Notes under the pieces: generated by a model
The model's database searches: none
What the model was told of the DNA's origin: nothing
Seen by the model: only the letters and a program-made list of their open reading frames with translations
Assembly (NCBI GenBank): GCA_963806395.1
Contig: CAWDYI010000003.1
Span: forward strand, 1-64,000
Reading direction: 5' to 3'
DNA: 64,000 nt
DNA from: DASSUW01 sp963806395
GTDB lineage: Bacteria > Actinomycetota > Thermoleophilia > Solirubrobacterales > Solirubrobacteraceae
Shown: positions 1-9,889 of the stretch, one piece after another
How positions within the stretch are numbered: position 1 is the first letter of the stretch
Layout of the letters: each line of letters opens with the position of its first letter
Made by a program: the position numbers and the translations under genes

Positions 1-1
1 C

Positions 2-1345
2 GCACGCCTCGCCGAGTTCGAGCGCCGAGCCGCGGCCGGGCCGGAGCAGCTCGACCGCCTCGCTCGCGAACAGGCCGAGGCGTCGGCCTCCCACGAACCG
101 TCGGCCGACGCGGGCCGCATGGTCGCCGACCTCGATGCGGCCGCCGAGGCGCTGCGGCAGCGCACAGCGCCGCCGGTGAACGACGGCGGGCCGGAGCCGG
201 CCGCGCCGGACGCCGAGCCAGAGCCTGCTGCGCCGGACGCCGAGCCGGAGTTCGAGTGGGGCGATGACGCGCAGGACGGCGAGCGCGAGCCGGTGGTCCC
301 CGGTGTCGAGCCGGCGCGGCCGGCCGGCGACGAGGGGCGGGAGCGCTCCTGGGGCCCGCCCAGGCGCGCGCCCTCGGAGGACGAGCAGGAGGCGGCCGAG
401 CCGCCCGCACCTGACGCCGAGCCGCTCGTCGAGTCCGCGCCGCCGTCCGAGGGTCCCGCCGCCGCGGTCGCGCCCCCGCCGGCGCCGCCGGCGTCGCTGT
501 TCGCGCCGCCCGTCCCGCCGGCGTTCGCGCCTCCGGCCGCCAAGCTCGTCGCGCCGCGGACCGCCGGGCCGGTGGTCGTGCCCGCGTCGCGGCCGCCGGC
601 ACGCGGGCTGATGGTCGGCTCCGCGCGGCGCGACTATCCCGTGCTGCGAGGCGCGATCGTCAAGTTCGCCCACGACGACCCGGTCCGCGCCGGCCGGCTG
701 CTGGCGGCGCTGCTGCCGGCCCAGGGCGCGGCGATCGATGGGTCGCTCGGCTACGACCTGACGATCACCGGCACCGGGACGTTCGCGGTCTCGATCGCGG
801 GCGGCCGCGCGTTCGCCGAGCCGATCGAGCGCCCCCGGCCCCGCGGCGAGGCCGAGTTCCACCTGAGCGGCGAGCCGCTCCTGCTGGCCGAGCTGCTGGC
901 GGGCGTCGATCACCGGATCGGACGCTTCTTCGGGCCGGTCCGCGTGCGCGGGCGCAAGCGGCGGCTGAAGGCGCTGCGGGCGCTCCAGACGGGCGCCGTG
1001 ACGTTGCCCGAGGCGGCGCGCGCGGGAGCGGCGCTCGATCCCGAGCTCGTGTACCGCACGTTCGCCTACGCGGTGCACCCCTCGTGGACCCGCGGGCACA
1101 ATTTCACCGTCGCGCAGGCGATCACCGGCGGGGAGACGTGGTACCTGAGCGCGCGCGACGGCCTCGGCGTGACCGTCTCGACGACCGGCACCGAGCCGGA
1201 CGCGACGGTGACCATGAGCCGCGCGACGTTCGACCGCCTCCTGCGCGGCGAAGGTGTGCCCAGCGGCGACCGCCCGCTGGTCCGCGGCGATCGTGACGCG
1301 GTCGCGCTCATGCGCGCGTGGACCGTGCGCGCTCAGGGCGCCTGA
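2..1345 (+). CDS. SCP2-like domain protein, 5' end outside window
   Basis: The frame is open from the first bases of the window, so the true start lies upstream; the first internal ATG is at 119. The visible part has a long Pro/Ala/Glu-rich low-complexity stretch (to about base 600) that includes a 27-bp tandem duplication at 194-247 encoding PEPAAPDAE-type units. The last ~230 residues form a compact alpha/beta region ending in a pattern (TVSTTGTEPDATVTMS, then a LLRGE segment) that resembles the SCP2 sterol-carrier fold, possibly two copies in tandem. SCP2 domains bind lipids or act as regulatory domains; no catalytic residue is visible. The assignment is by pattern only. Confidence 0.55.
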   Translation, partial: ARLAEFERRAAAGPEQLDRLAREQAEASASHEPSADAGRMVADLDAAAEALRQRTAPPVNDGGPEPAAPDAEPEPAAPDAEPEFEWGDDAQDGEREPVVPGVEPARPAGDEGRERSWGPPRRAPSEDEQEAAEPPAPDAEPLVESAPPSEGPAAAVAPPPAPPASLFAPPVPPAFAPPAAKLVAPRTAGPVVVPASRPPARGLMVGSARRDYPVLRGAIVKFAHDDPVRAGRLLAALLPAQGAAIDGSLGYDLTITGTGTFAVSIAGGRAFAEPIERPRPRGEAEFHLSGEPLLLAELLAGVDHRIGRFFGPVRVRGRKRRLKALRALQTGAVTLPEAARAGAALDPELVYRTFAYAVHPSWTRGHNFTVAQAITGGETWYLSARDGLGVTVSTTGTEPDATVTMSRATFDRLLRGEGVPSGDRPLVRGDRDAVALMRAWTVRAQGA

Positions 1346-1348
1346 AAG

Positions 1349-2005
1349 TCAGAGCTCGGACGCGACGGTGCGGGCGAGGGCCTCGCCGCGATCCAGGTGG
1401 TCGACCAGCGCGGCCAGCGCGGCGCTCGCCGTTCCGGCGGCGAAGACGTCCATCAGGTGCTGGTGGTCGGCGACCAGCGCCGGCAGGTCGTCGGTCGCGC
1501 GATCGGCGACCGACAGCACGAGCCGGAGGTCCGTCAACGCGCCCTGTGCGGCACGCGTCAGGCGGCGCGAGCCTGCCGCCGCCACGATTGCCAGGTGGAA
1601 CGCGATGTCCGCCTCCACGACCGCGCGCCCGTCGCCGGCGACTGCGGCCTCGCCCATCCGCTCGCACGCCGCGTGCAGCCAGCTGACGTCGACCGGGCGC
1701 CGTGCGAGCAGCGCCTCCAGTCCCGCCGCCTCGTACACGCGCCGCGCCGCGTAGACGTCGCGCAGGTCCTCCGGCGTGATCCGTGCCACCTCGACGCCGC
1801 GGTGCAGCGAGTGGACCACGAGGCCGTCGCGGGCGAGCTCGGCGAGCGCCTCGCGCACGGTCCCCGGCGCCGCTCCGGTCCGCGCGACGACCTCGGCCTC
1901 GCGCAGCGGCGCGCCGGGTGCGAACAGGCCGGACAGCAGCTCCTCGCGCACCGCTTCGGCGAGCGTGCTTGCGGCCGTCGAGCGCCTGATCGGCTGGACG
2001 CTCAC
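1349..2005 (-). CDS. GntR/FadR-family regulator (FCD domain)
   Basis: The product is a ~218-residue transcription factor. Residues ~10-75 form the winged helix of GntR regulators (REAEVVARTG..TVREALAELARDGLV). The C-terminal FCD domain keeps the metal-ligand pattern DIAFH, DHQH and VDHLD. I chose the GTG start at 2005 because GGAAGG precedes it and the family begins there; an ORF extending to 2185 would add about 60 unlikely residues. FCD proteins usually sense small carboxylates. It lies convergent to the SCP2-like gene, so its target is not obvious from context. A dyad at 2032-2045 just upstream could be its own operator. Confidence 0.85.
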   Translation of the reverse strand: MSVQPIRRSTAASTLAEAVREELLSGLFAPGAPLREAEVVARTGAAPGTVREALAELARDGLVVHSLHRGVEVARITPEDLRDVYAARRVYEAAGLEALLARRPVDVSWLHAACERMGEAAVAGDGRAVVEADIAFHLAIVAAAGSRRLTRAAQGALTDLRLVLSVADRATDDLPALVADHQHLMDVFAAGTASAALAALVDHLDRGEALARTVASEL

Positions 2006-2031
2006 TGGCCGGCGACCCTTCCAACCATCGT

Positions 2032-2045
2032 GCGACGTTAGTCGC
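2032..2045. promoter_or_regulatory. dyad upstream of GntR gene, possible operator
   Basis: GCGAC-GTTA-GTCGC is a perfect 5-bp dyad with a 4-bp centre, 27 bp upstream of the GntR start codon. GntR proteins often autoregulate through short dyads. A second GC-rich inverted repeat (GCCCGCTC/GAGCGGGC, 2046-2072) follows and may instead end transcription of the exported-protein gene. Confidence 0.35.
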
Positions 2046-2090
2046 GCCCGCTCGCGGGAGTCAAGAGCGGGCATTCGGAGAGGGCGCGAG

Positions 2091-2705
2091 CTACCGACCG
2101 CAGCGGCGGCCGAGAGCAAGCCCCACGCGCCGCGGTGAGGTCGCTCCATCCACGTACACGTCGAGCGGGATGCAGGCGGGGGCACGGGTCACGACGAAGC
2201 CCGACCAGAAGGTGACGGCCACCCGGCGGCGTGAGGCCCTGCCACGGCGGCAGGCGACGAAGGTCACGCTCCGGTAGCTGTCGCTCAGCTTCCTCTCGCC
2301 CTCCGGCATCGGCCCGTAGGCGAGCCCGGCGACCGTTCGCCCGCGCCGGGCGATCCGCAAAGTCACGGTATGCCCGGCCTTGACGAGCAGCGGGAACTTG
2401 TTGCCACCGAACGCACGGACCGTGATCGGGTCGGTGTAGGCGCCGCCGACGAGCACGAGCGGACCGACCACGAGGTTGTGCGGGTTTCTGAAGGCGCCCG
2501 GGAAGTCCGCCTCCGACCGCGTGGAACAGTCCTCCCGCGCATGCCTTGTCGTCGGCGCCGGCGAGGATGCCGGCGTGGCCGGCGCGGTCCCCGCGGCCGC
2601 TCTCGGCGAGGGCGTCCTCGACGACTCACCCGGGACGGAGAGCACGACCGCGACGGCCGCGGCGCCCGTCGCCAACGCGATCGCCGTGCCGATCCGGGAC
2701 CTCAT
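2091..2705 (-). CDS. exported protein of unknown function
   Basis: This is a 204-residue protein with an N-terminal hydrophobic segment (IGTAIALATGAAAVAVVLSV) typical of a signal peptide or single anchor, then a Ser/Pro/Thr-rich linker and a ~140-residue extracytoplasmic domain with four cysteines (two possible disulfides). I do not recognise the family. ATG at 2705 is the natural start because it gives a clean Arg-containing n-region. It is divergent from dnaE, with a ~95-bp shared upstream region at 2706-2799. Confidence 0.6.
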   Translation of the reverse strand: MRSRIGTAIALATGAAAVAVVLSVPGESSRTPSPRAAAGTAPATPASSPAPTTRHAREDCSTRSEADFPGAFRNPHNLVVGPLVLVGGAYTDPITVRAFGGNKFPLLVKAGHTVTLRIARRGRTVAGLAYGPMPEGERKLSDSYRSVTFVACRRGRASRRRVAVTFWSGFVVTRAPACIPLDVYVDGATSPRRVGLALGRRCGR

Positions 2706-2799
2706 GCACCTACTACGCGCGTGGCGACGATGCGGTTCCTCCCAACGAGCGGGGCGTTCCTACGGTCTGTCTGGCGGGCTTCATAGTCTTGGCCGTCCC

Positions 2800-5700
2800 G
2801 TGACCACCGCCGGCTGCGCCCATCTCCACGTCCACTCCGAGTACTCGCTGCTCGACGGCGCGTGCAAGATCGACAAGCTCGCCGAGCGCGCGGCGAGCTT
2901 CGGGCAACCCGCGCTCGGGCTCACCGACCACGGTGTGATGAACGGCGCGGTCGAGCTCTACAAGGCGACCAAGCAGCACGGGATCAAGCCGATCGTCGGC
3001 CTCGAGGCGTACTTCGTCGACGACCACCGGTCACGCGACGGCAAGGTCGAGCGCAATCACCTGACGCTGCTCGCCGAGAACGACGAGGGGCTGCGCAATC
3101 TCGTCAAGCTCTCGAGCGCCGGGTTCCTCGAAGGTCTCCATCGCGGCAAGCCGGGCGTCGACCTCGAGCTGCTCGCCCGCCACGCAGACGGCGTAATCTG
3201 CTTGACCGGGTGCCTGGCGGCGCGCACGAGCCAGCGGATCCTCCAGGGCAAGCCCGACCATGCGCGCGCGCACCTCGACGAGCTTGTGCAGGTGTTCGGG
3301 CCCGAGGACGTGTACTTCGAGGTCCAGCGCAACGGTCTCGCCGAGCAGGAGCAGGTGAACGAGGCGATCCGCGGCTTCGCGACCGAGATGGGCCGCCCGC
3401 TGGTCGCGACGGCCGACGTCCACTACCTGCGCAAGGAGGACTACCACCACCACGCGGCTCTCCTCTGCGTGCAGACGAAGTCGACGCTCGCGCAGCCGAA
3501 GATGAGCTTCGACACGAACGAGTTCTTCCTGAAGTCCACGGACGAGATGGCGGAGTCGTTCGCCGACATGCCCGAGGCCGTCGCCTCGACGATGGAGATC
3601 GCGGGCCGCTGCAACGTCGAGATCGAGCTCGGCAAGCAGCTGATCCCGCGCTTCGACTGCCCGGACGGCAAGACCGAGAAGGACTACCTGCGCGAGCTGG
3701 TGCTGGAGGGCATGCGCGGGCGCTACGGCGATCCGCCGCCGGCCGAGGCGGTCGAGCGGATGGAGATGGAGCTCGGCGTCGTCGACAACATGGGCTTCAA
3801 CGCCTACTTCCTGATCGTGTGGGACTTCGTCCGCTTCGCCAAGGAGAACGGGATCGCGGTCGGCCCGGGCCGTGGCTCGGCCGCCGGCAGCCTGGTCGCG
3901 TACTGCCTCCAGATCACGGACGTCGACCCGCTCCGCTACGACCTGCTGTTCGAGCGCTTCCTGAACGCCGAGCGCGTGTCGATGCCGGACATCGACATCG
4001 ACTTCTCGGTGCGCGGCCGCGAGCGCGTGATCCGGTACGTGACGGAGAAGTACGGCACCGACCGCGTGGCGCAGATCATCACCTTCGGGAAGATGTTCCC
4101 GCGCGCGGCCACGCGCGACGCGGCGCGCGTGCTCGGCCATGACTACGGCGCGGGCGACCGGCTGGCGAAGCTGATCCCGGACCCGATCATGGGCCGACCG
4201 CCGAGCTTCGACGACTGCCTCGCGCCGGGCACCGAGCTCGCGGCCGAGTACGCGAAGGACCCGACGGCGAAGCAGATCGTCGACGTCGCGCGCGGGCTCG
4301 AAGGGATCGTCCGCAACGCGTCGATCCACGCCGCAGCGGTCGTGATCTCCGACCGCCCGCTGACCGACATCGTGCCGCTCCAGCTCGCCGACGCGGGCAC
4401 GGCCGAGGACGGCCAGAAGGCCTACCGCACCGTCACCCAGTACTCGATGAAGCCGATCGAGGAGATCGGCCTGTTGAAGATGGACTTCCTCGGGCTGCGG
4501 AACCTCGACGTGATCGAGGACACGCTGGCGATCATCGAGCGCTCGACCGGCAGCCGGATCGACATGACGGCGCTGCCGCTCGACGACACGAAGACGTACG
4601 AGATGATGGCCCGCGGCGACTCGATCGGCGTGTTCCAGTTCGAGTCCGAGGGCATGCGCGAGGCGCTGAAGAAGGTCGGGCCGGACGAGTTCGAGGACCT
4701 GGTGGCGCTCAACGCGCTGTACCGGCCGGGCGCGATGGACCAGATCCCGACGTACGCGCGCGGTAAGCGCAATCCGGACACGATCACGTACGTCGACGAG
4801 CGCCTGCGCCCGATCACGGAGCCGACCAAGGGCGTGATCCTGTACCAGGAGCAGTCGATGCAGATCGCGAAGTCGATCGCCGGCTTCTCCGGCCCGCGCG
4901 CCGACGATCTGCGCAAGGCGATCGGCAAGAAGAACCGGGCCGCGATGGCGAAGCTGCAGCCGATGTTCATCGAGGGCTGCCGGGCGTCAGGGACGTCGGA
5001 GGACGTGATCGAGTGGCTGTGGACGGTCAACGAGCGGTCCGCGGACTACTCGTTCAACCGCTCGCACGCGGCCTGCTACGGCCTGATCGCGTACCGCACC
5101 GCGTGGCTGAAGGCGAACTACCCGGCCGAGTACATGGCCGCCCTGATCTCGTCGGTGATGGACACGAAGGACAAGGTGCCGTTCTTCGTCAACCAGGCGG
5201 AGAGCATGGGCATCGAGATCCTGCCGCCGGACGTCAACAAGTCCGACCACGAGTTCATGGTCGTCGAGGGCAACATCAGCTTCGGGATGGACGCGGTGAA
5301 GGGCGTCGGCTACGCCGCGGTCGAGGCGATCAAACGCGCCCGCGAGGAAGACGGGCCGTTCACGAGCCTGTGGGAGTTCTGCGAGCGGGTCGACTGCCGC
5401 GCGGTCAACAAGCGAGCGATCGAGGCGCTGATCAAGTGCGGCGCGTTCGGCTCCACGGGCGCGACGCGGCGCGGCATGCTCGACGTGCTCGAGGCCGCCC
5501 AGGGCGCGGGCCAGAAGGCGCAGCTGGACGCCCAGATCGGCCAGGGCTCGATCTTCGACCTCGGCGGCCTCGGGGGCGATGACGGAGCGAACGGCAGCGG
5601 CGCGTTCGCGCCCGCGTACCCGGCGATCCCCACGCACGAGTACGAGCGCCAGGAGCTGCTCGCGATCGAGAAGGAGTCGATCGGCCTGTTCATCACCGAG

Positions 5701-6337
5701 CACCCGCTCAAGCGGGTGCGCGAGGCGCTGCGGATGAAGGCCGACTGCAGCTGCGCCCAGGTGATGGACCAGAAGGACGGCGACTGGGTGAAGATCGGCG
5801 GGATGATCACCGAGTCCAAGAAGATCCGCACGCGCACCGGGTACGCAGATGATGTTCGCCACCGTCGACGACATCGACGGCAGCGTCGAGATCGTCGTGT
5901 TCGAGAAGACGCTGGCGGCGGTCGAGCAGATGCTCGAGGCCGACGAGATCGTGCTGGTCCGCGGGCGCGTCGACCACAAAGAGGCCGGCAAGAGCTGCAT
6001 CATCGTCCAGGACGTCGAGCGGTTCGACCCTTCCGACGCTGAGATCGACAAGGCCAAGGAGCAGGTCGCCCGCATGGTGGCCAACGCGGTCCCGAACGAC
6101 GTTCGGCTGCGCGTCGACGCCGCTCGCCTCCAGCCGGCGGTGATCGAGGAGCTGCGCGACCTGTTCGAGCGCTATCCCGGCGACCAGCAGTTCGTGCTCG
6201 AGATGCACACACGCGCCGGCGTGCGCTGCCTGAGGTTCGGCGACGGCTTCAAGGTCGCGGGCCGCGACGCGGGCCTCCAGTCCGAGTTGCGCAACCTGCT
6301 CGGCCCGGCGATGGCGGTGGCCCGAGCCGCTGCGTGA
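2800..6337 (+). CDS. dnaE: DNA polymerase III subunit alpha, frameshifted
   Basis: This is the catalytic subunit of the replicative polymerase. The GTG start at 2800 gives VTTAGCAHLHVHSEYSLLDG, the usual PHP-domain opening. The palm motif PDIDIDF lies at residue ~396-402 with GRGSAAGSLVAY just before it, followed by fingers, the HhH/duplex-binding region and a C-terminal OB fold (FATVDDIDGSVEIVVFE). The frame is broken once at 5839-5849: the first frame reads RTRTGYADDV and the conserved sequence resumes in the +1 frame. Deleting one G from the GGG at 5839-5841 restores TGTQMMFATVDDIDG and a ~1178-residue protein of normal length. The gene is essential, so an extra base in the sequence is the likeliest explanation. 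Its stop overlaps the next start (GTGA). Confidence 0.92.
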
Positions 6338-7221
6338 CCGGCGCCGCGCGCGTCGCCGTCGTCGGCCCCGGCGCGATCGGTGCTGCGATCGCCGCCGCGA
6401 TCGGCCGGCGGGCGGGCACCGACCTGCTCCTCTGCGGCCGGACGCCGCTCGAGCGCCTGGTCGTCGAGCACGACGATGGCGAGCGGGAGGTCGTCGCCGG
6501 CCCGGTGCTCACCGATCCGGAGGCGGTGACAGGCCCCGCGGCGTTCGTCTTCCTCGCCGTCAAGGCGCACCAGACGGAGTCGGCGGCGCCGTGGCTGCGG
6601 GCGCTGTGCGATGAGGGCACCGTCGTCGTCGTGCTCCAGAACGGGGTGGAGCAGCGCGCTCTCGTCGGCCCACACGCTCGCGGCGCCGCGGTCGTGCCGA
6701 CGGTCATCTGGATGCCCGCGGAGGCGACAGCGCCAGGCCACGTGCGCGTCCGCGACGAGCCGCGCCTCACGTTGCCCGACGAGTCTGCGGCCCGCGCCGC
6801 GGGCGAGTTGTTCGACGGCTCGCGCATGCGCATCCAGTACCTCGACGACTTCGTCACCGACGCCTGGCGCAAGCTCGCGGCCAACGCGGTCGCCGGCCTG
6901 ATGGCCCTCAGTGGCCGCCGCGCCGCCATGTACCGCCGCGACGACGTGCGCCGGCTCGCCCGAGCGCTCGCGGCCGAGTGCCTGGCCGTCGCGCGTGCCG
7001 AGGGCGCCGACCTCCCGGACGCGGTGGCCGACGAGATCGTCGACTGGTGCGCAGCGCTGCCCGGGGATCTCGGCACGTCGATGCTGTTCGACCGCGAGGC
7101 GGGCCGCGCGCTCGAGTGGGACGCGCGCAACGGCGTCGTCGTCCGGCGGGGCGCCGTACACGGGGTTCCGACGCCGGTCAGCGACGTGATCGTGCCGCTG
7201 CTGGCCGCGGCCAGTGGCTGA
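6334..7221 (+). CDS. ketopantoate reductase family (PanE/ApbA)
   Basis: The 295-residue protein starts with a Rossmann GxGxxG (VAVVGPGAIGAAIA) and contains FLAVKAHQT, LQNGV, DAWRKLAANA and the C-terminal LEWDARNGVVVRRG. These are the hallmarks of 2-dehydropantoate 2-reductase, including the conserved Lys in WRKL and the Glu of LEWD. NADPH-dependent reduction of ketopantoate to pantoate is the family activity, but ApbA/PanE paralogues acting on other 2-oxo acids are common, so I give no symbol. Its GTG start overlaps the dnaE stop, implying translational coupling. Confidence 0.85.
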   Translation: MTGAARVAVVGPGAIGAAIAAAIGRRAGTDLLLCGRTPLERLVVEHDDGEREVVAGPVLTDPEAVTGPAAFVFLAVKAHQTESAAPWLRALCDEGTVVVVLQNGVEQRALVGPHARGAAVVPTVIWMPAEATAPGHVRVRDEPRLTLPDESAARAAGELFDGSRMRIQYLDDFVTDAWRKLAANAVAGLMALSGRRAAMYRRDDVRRLARALAAECLAVARAEGADLPDAVADEIVDWCAALPGDLGTSMLFDREAGRALEWDARNGVVVRRGAVHGVPTPVSDVIVPLLAAASG

Positions 7222-7603
7222 TGGGGCGGCGGGAGGATCGCCGCGGTAAGCGGTGTTGGCGGGGCCGGCGTAAAGGTCAACTGCCGCATTAAGGGGTGGT
7301 GCGGTGCGTTTGTGGACACTCGACGCTTTGGGCGGCGCGTGTGTGCTGGATTGCATCGCCGGCGAGCACTTTGGGACACGCTCGGGCCAGGCGCGTTTGG
7401 TTGTCCCGAAATGCACGCTCCGGCGCGCATAACTCACCACGGGACGAGCCGCCGCGCACGCGTGGCGAGAAATGCACCGCCACGGATCACAACTCACCAC
7501 GCCCCGCGCGAGACCCCATCGCGTGGTGAGTTGTGCACCCTGACCAGCCGCCGAAGCCGCCAACTTCCCCACCCAGCGCAGTTGACGTTCGTAGGGCCCG
7601 CCG
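7222..7603. other. non-coding stretch with short repeats
   Basis: This 382-bp gap separates two convergently arranged genes. No ORF in it has family resemblance or good codon use. It is less GC-rich than its surroundings and holds the AACTCACCACG repeats listed separately. I see no tRNA or recognised RNA in it. Confidence 0.6.
7427..7537. repeat. three copies of an AACTCACCACG repeat
   Basis: GCATAACTCACCACG (7427-7441) and TCACAACTCACCACG (7487-7501) are direct copies 60 bp apart, each preceded by GAAATGCAC. A third copy lies inverted at 7521-7537. Copies two and three form a perfect 15-bp inverted repeat (7488-7502 with 7521-7535) around an 18-bp loop. This could be a dispersed REP-like element, a protein-binding cluster or a transcription terminator for the convergent genes. 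Confidence 0.6.
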
Positions 7604-8482
7604 TCACCCCCGAGCGGCCAGCCCCTCCTCACGCAGCTTCCACGCGTTGTCGATGTCGGCGCGATCGACCGCCTTCCCCGAAGCACCCGGGCCCTCGAAG
7701 ATGCACGCCAGCCCCTCGAACCGCGGCTCGGACAGGAACGCGGCGCACCCGACCCGGCCGAGCTCGCCGTCGCCGAGGTTGGCGTGGCGGTCTCGGTTGG
7801 AGCCGAGCTCGGTCATCGAGTCGTTCACGTGCAGGGAGCCGAGCCGGTCGAGCCCGACGACGCGGTCGAACTCTTCCACCACGTCGCTCAGCCCTTCCGC
7901 GGTGCGGATGTCGTAGCCACTCGCCAGCAGGTGGCAGGAATCCAGGCATGCGCCCAGCCGCGGACCGCCGCCCGCGCCCTCGATCAGCGTCGCCAGCTCC
8001 TCGAACGTGCGCCCGAGCGTGCCGCCGGCGCCGGCGGTGTTCTCCAGGTGCAGCGCGCAGTCCTCCGACTCCTCCAGCGCCTCGGCGATCGTGGCGGCCG
8101 CCCGGTCGAGGGCCGCGTCGACCGCGCCGCCGTGCTTCAGCGCCGATCCGGGATGCAGCACGACGGAGACCGCGCCGAGCGCTGCCCCGGCGTGCAGCGA
8201 CGCGATCAGCGACGTCAGCGACTTCGAGCGGATCTCGGGGTCCTCGGACGCGCAGTTGAGCAAGTAGACCGCGTGGATCGTCAGAGCGTCGATGTCCGAC
8301 GCGTCCATCGCCTCGTGGAACGCGGCCACCGCGTCCTCCTTGTAGACGGTCGGCTTCCAGGCGCGCGGGCTCTGGTTGAAGATCTGGATCGCGCGGCAGT
8401 TGCGCTCGAGACCGCGTTCGACCGCGTTCGCCGGGCCGCCGGCAGGGGAGACGTGTGCACCGATCAGCATCGGGGCGGGCAT
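7604..8482 (-). CDS. nfo: deoxyribonuclease IV (AP endonuclease)
   Basis: This 292-residue TIM-barrel endonuclease IV incises DNA 5' to abasic sites in base-excision repair. Family motifs are visible in order: MLIGAHVSPAGG, CRAIQIFNQSPRAW, HAVYLLNCAS, HPGSALKHGG, LENTAGAGG(T), LDSCHLLASGYDI, LHVNDSMTELGSNRDRHANLGDG. These carry the His/Glu/Asp ligands of the three-zinc centre. The start at 8482 (MPAPMLIGAH) is likely; 8470 is possible. It is divergent from gltX across a 66-bp spacer. Confidence 0.93.
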   Translation of the reverse strand: MPAPMLIGAHVSPAGGPANAVERGLERNCRAIQIFNQSPRAWKPTVYKEDAVAAFHEAMDASDIDALTIHAVYLLNCASEDPEIRSKSLTSLIASLHAGAALGAVSVVLHPGSALKHGGAVDAALDRAAATIAEALEESEDCALHLENTAGAGGTLGRTFEELATLIEGAGGGPRLGACLDSCHLLASGYDIRTAEGLSDVVEEFDRVVGLDRLGSLHVNDSMTELGSNRDRHANLGDGELGRVGCAAFLSEPRFEGLACIFEGPGASGKAVDRADIDNAWKLREEGLAARG

Positions 8483-8548
8483 GGTAGATGACGGATCGGG
8501 CGGCCCAATCGATCCCCCGCGTGCAGCCCCGCATGACATGCTTACGCC

Positions 8549-9889
8549 ATGCGGGTACGGTTCCCCCCTTCGCCGACGGGGGCGCTTCACATTGGGAACG
8601 CAAGGACGGCCCTGTACAACTGGCTGCTCGCGCGCGGCCAGGGGGGCCAGCTTGTGTTGCGCATCGAGGACACGGATCGCGAGCGCAACACGCCTGAGAA
8701 CGTCCAGGCGATCTTCGACGCGCTCGAGTGGCTCGGGATCGACTGGGACGAGGGGCCGATCAACCAGTCCGCCAACGCCGACCGCCATGCCGAGGTGGTC
8801 GAGCAGCTGATCGCCGGCGGCCACGCATACCGCAGCACGGCGGGCCCCGACGAGGTGAAGGCGTTCAAGGAGCGCCACGGCAACCGTGGCTTCCGCGCCG
8901 AGGACGAGGGCACCGGGGCGGTCCGGCTGCGCGTGCCGGACGAGGGCGCGACTGTGGTCAACGACGTCATCCGCGGCGAGAGCGCGTTCGAGAACGCCCT
9001 GCTCGACGACCTCGTGATCGCGCGCGCGGACGGCACGCCCGTCTACCACCTGGCCGTCGTGGTCGATGACGCCGACGCCCGCATCAGCCACGTCGTGCGC
9101 GGCGCCGACCACTACTCCAACACGCCCAAGCAGATGCTGATCCAGCAGGCGATGGGTGCGCCGACACCGGTGTACGCCCACCTGCCGCTGCTCCACGGAC
9201 CCGACGGCAAGAAGCTCTCCAAGCGGCATGGCGCCACGTCCGTGCAGGACCTGCGCGCCGCCGGCTACCTCCAGGAGGCGGTCCTGAACTACCTCGCGCT
9301 GCTCGGCTGGGGCTTCGACGAGGAGACGACGTTCCACAGCGTCGCCGAGATGCAGGAGCGATTCAGCCTCGAGCGAGTCTCCAAGTCGCCTGCCGTGTTC
9401 GACGAGCAGAAGCTGCGATGGATGAACGGCCGATACGTGCGCGAACTCGACGTCGACGATCTGACCTCCCGCCTGGAGGCGCTGACCGGCCGCTCCGGCC
9501 TACGGGGCGCGGTCGAGATCTCACAGGACAAGATCTCCACCCTGGCCGAGTTCTGGCCTCTCACGCACTTCTTCTTCGACGGCCCGGCGGACGATCCGGC
9601 GGCCCGCGAGCGCGTGATCGAGGCGCCGGGCGGGCGTGAGGCGTTGACGGCCGCCAGGGCGGCATTGGAGGACGTTCCCGCGCCCTGGACACAGGAGGCC
9701 GTGGAGGCCGCGCTGACGGGTGCGGCCGACCAGATCGGGGTAAAGCGCAAGCACGTGTTCCAGCCTTTGCGAGTCGCGCTTACCGGTACGACCGTCTCAC
9801 CGGGTATCTTCGAGACTGTCGCGCTGCTCGGGCGCGACGAAACCTTGGCTCGGGTAGACCATGCGCTCAACGGGAGGAAGGGGACGTGA
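8549..9889 (+). CDS. gltX: glutamyl-tRNA synthetase
   Basis: This class I synthetase charges tRNA-Glu. The HIGH-type motif is HIGN at residues 14-17 and the KMSKS-type motif is KLSKR at ~222-226; RIEDTDRERN and the FPPSPTGALHIGN opening are typical of bacterial GluRS. The length of 446 is somewhat short for the family. Because gatCAB lies in the same window, this enzyme may also charge tRNA-Gln (non-discriminating) for amidation; that is inference from context. Its TGA overlaps the GTG of the HDOD gene. Confidence 0.95.
   Translation: MRVRFPPSPTGALHIGNARTALYNWLLARGQGGQLVLRIEDTDRERNTPENVQAIFDALEWLGIDWDEGPINQSANADRHAEVVEQLIAGGHAYRSTAGPDEVKAFKERHGNRGFRAEDEGTGAVRLRVPDEGATVVNDVIRGESAFENALLDDLVIARADGTPVYHLAVVVDDADARISHVVRGADHYSNTPKQMLIQQAMGAPTPVYAHLPLLHGPDGKKLSKRHGATSVQDLRAAGYLQEAVLNYLALLGWGFDEETTFHSVAEMQERFSLERVSKSPAVFDEQKLRWMNGRYVRELDVDDLTSRLEALTGRSGLRGAVEISQDKISTLAEFWPLTHFFFDGPADDPAARERVIEAPGGREALTAARAALEDVPAPWTQEAVEAALTGAADQIGVKRKHVFQPLRVALTGTTVSPGIFETVALLGRDETLARVDHALNGRKGT

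Noticed and set aside
7488..7535. The 15-bp dyad as a simple terminator
   Set aside because: Possible, but it has no T run, an 18-base loop and a third, unpaired direct copy, so I list it as a repeat instead.
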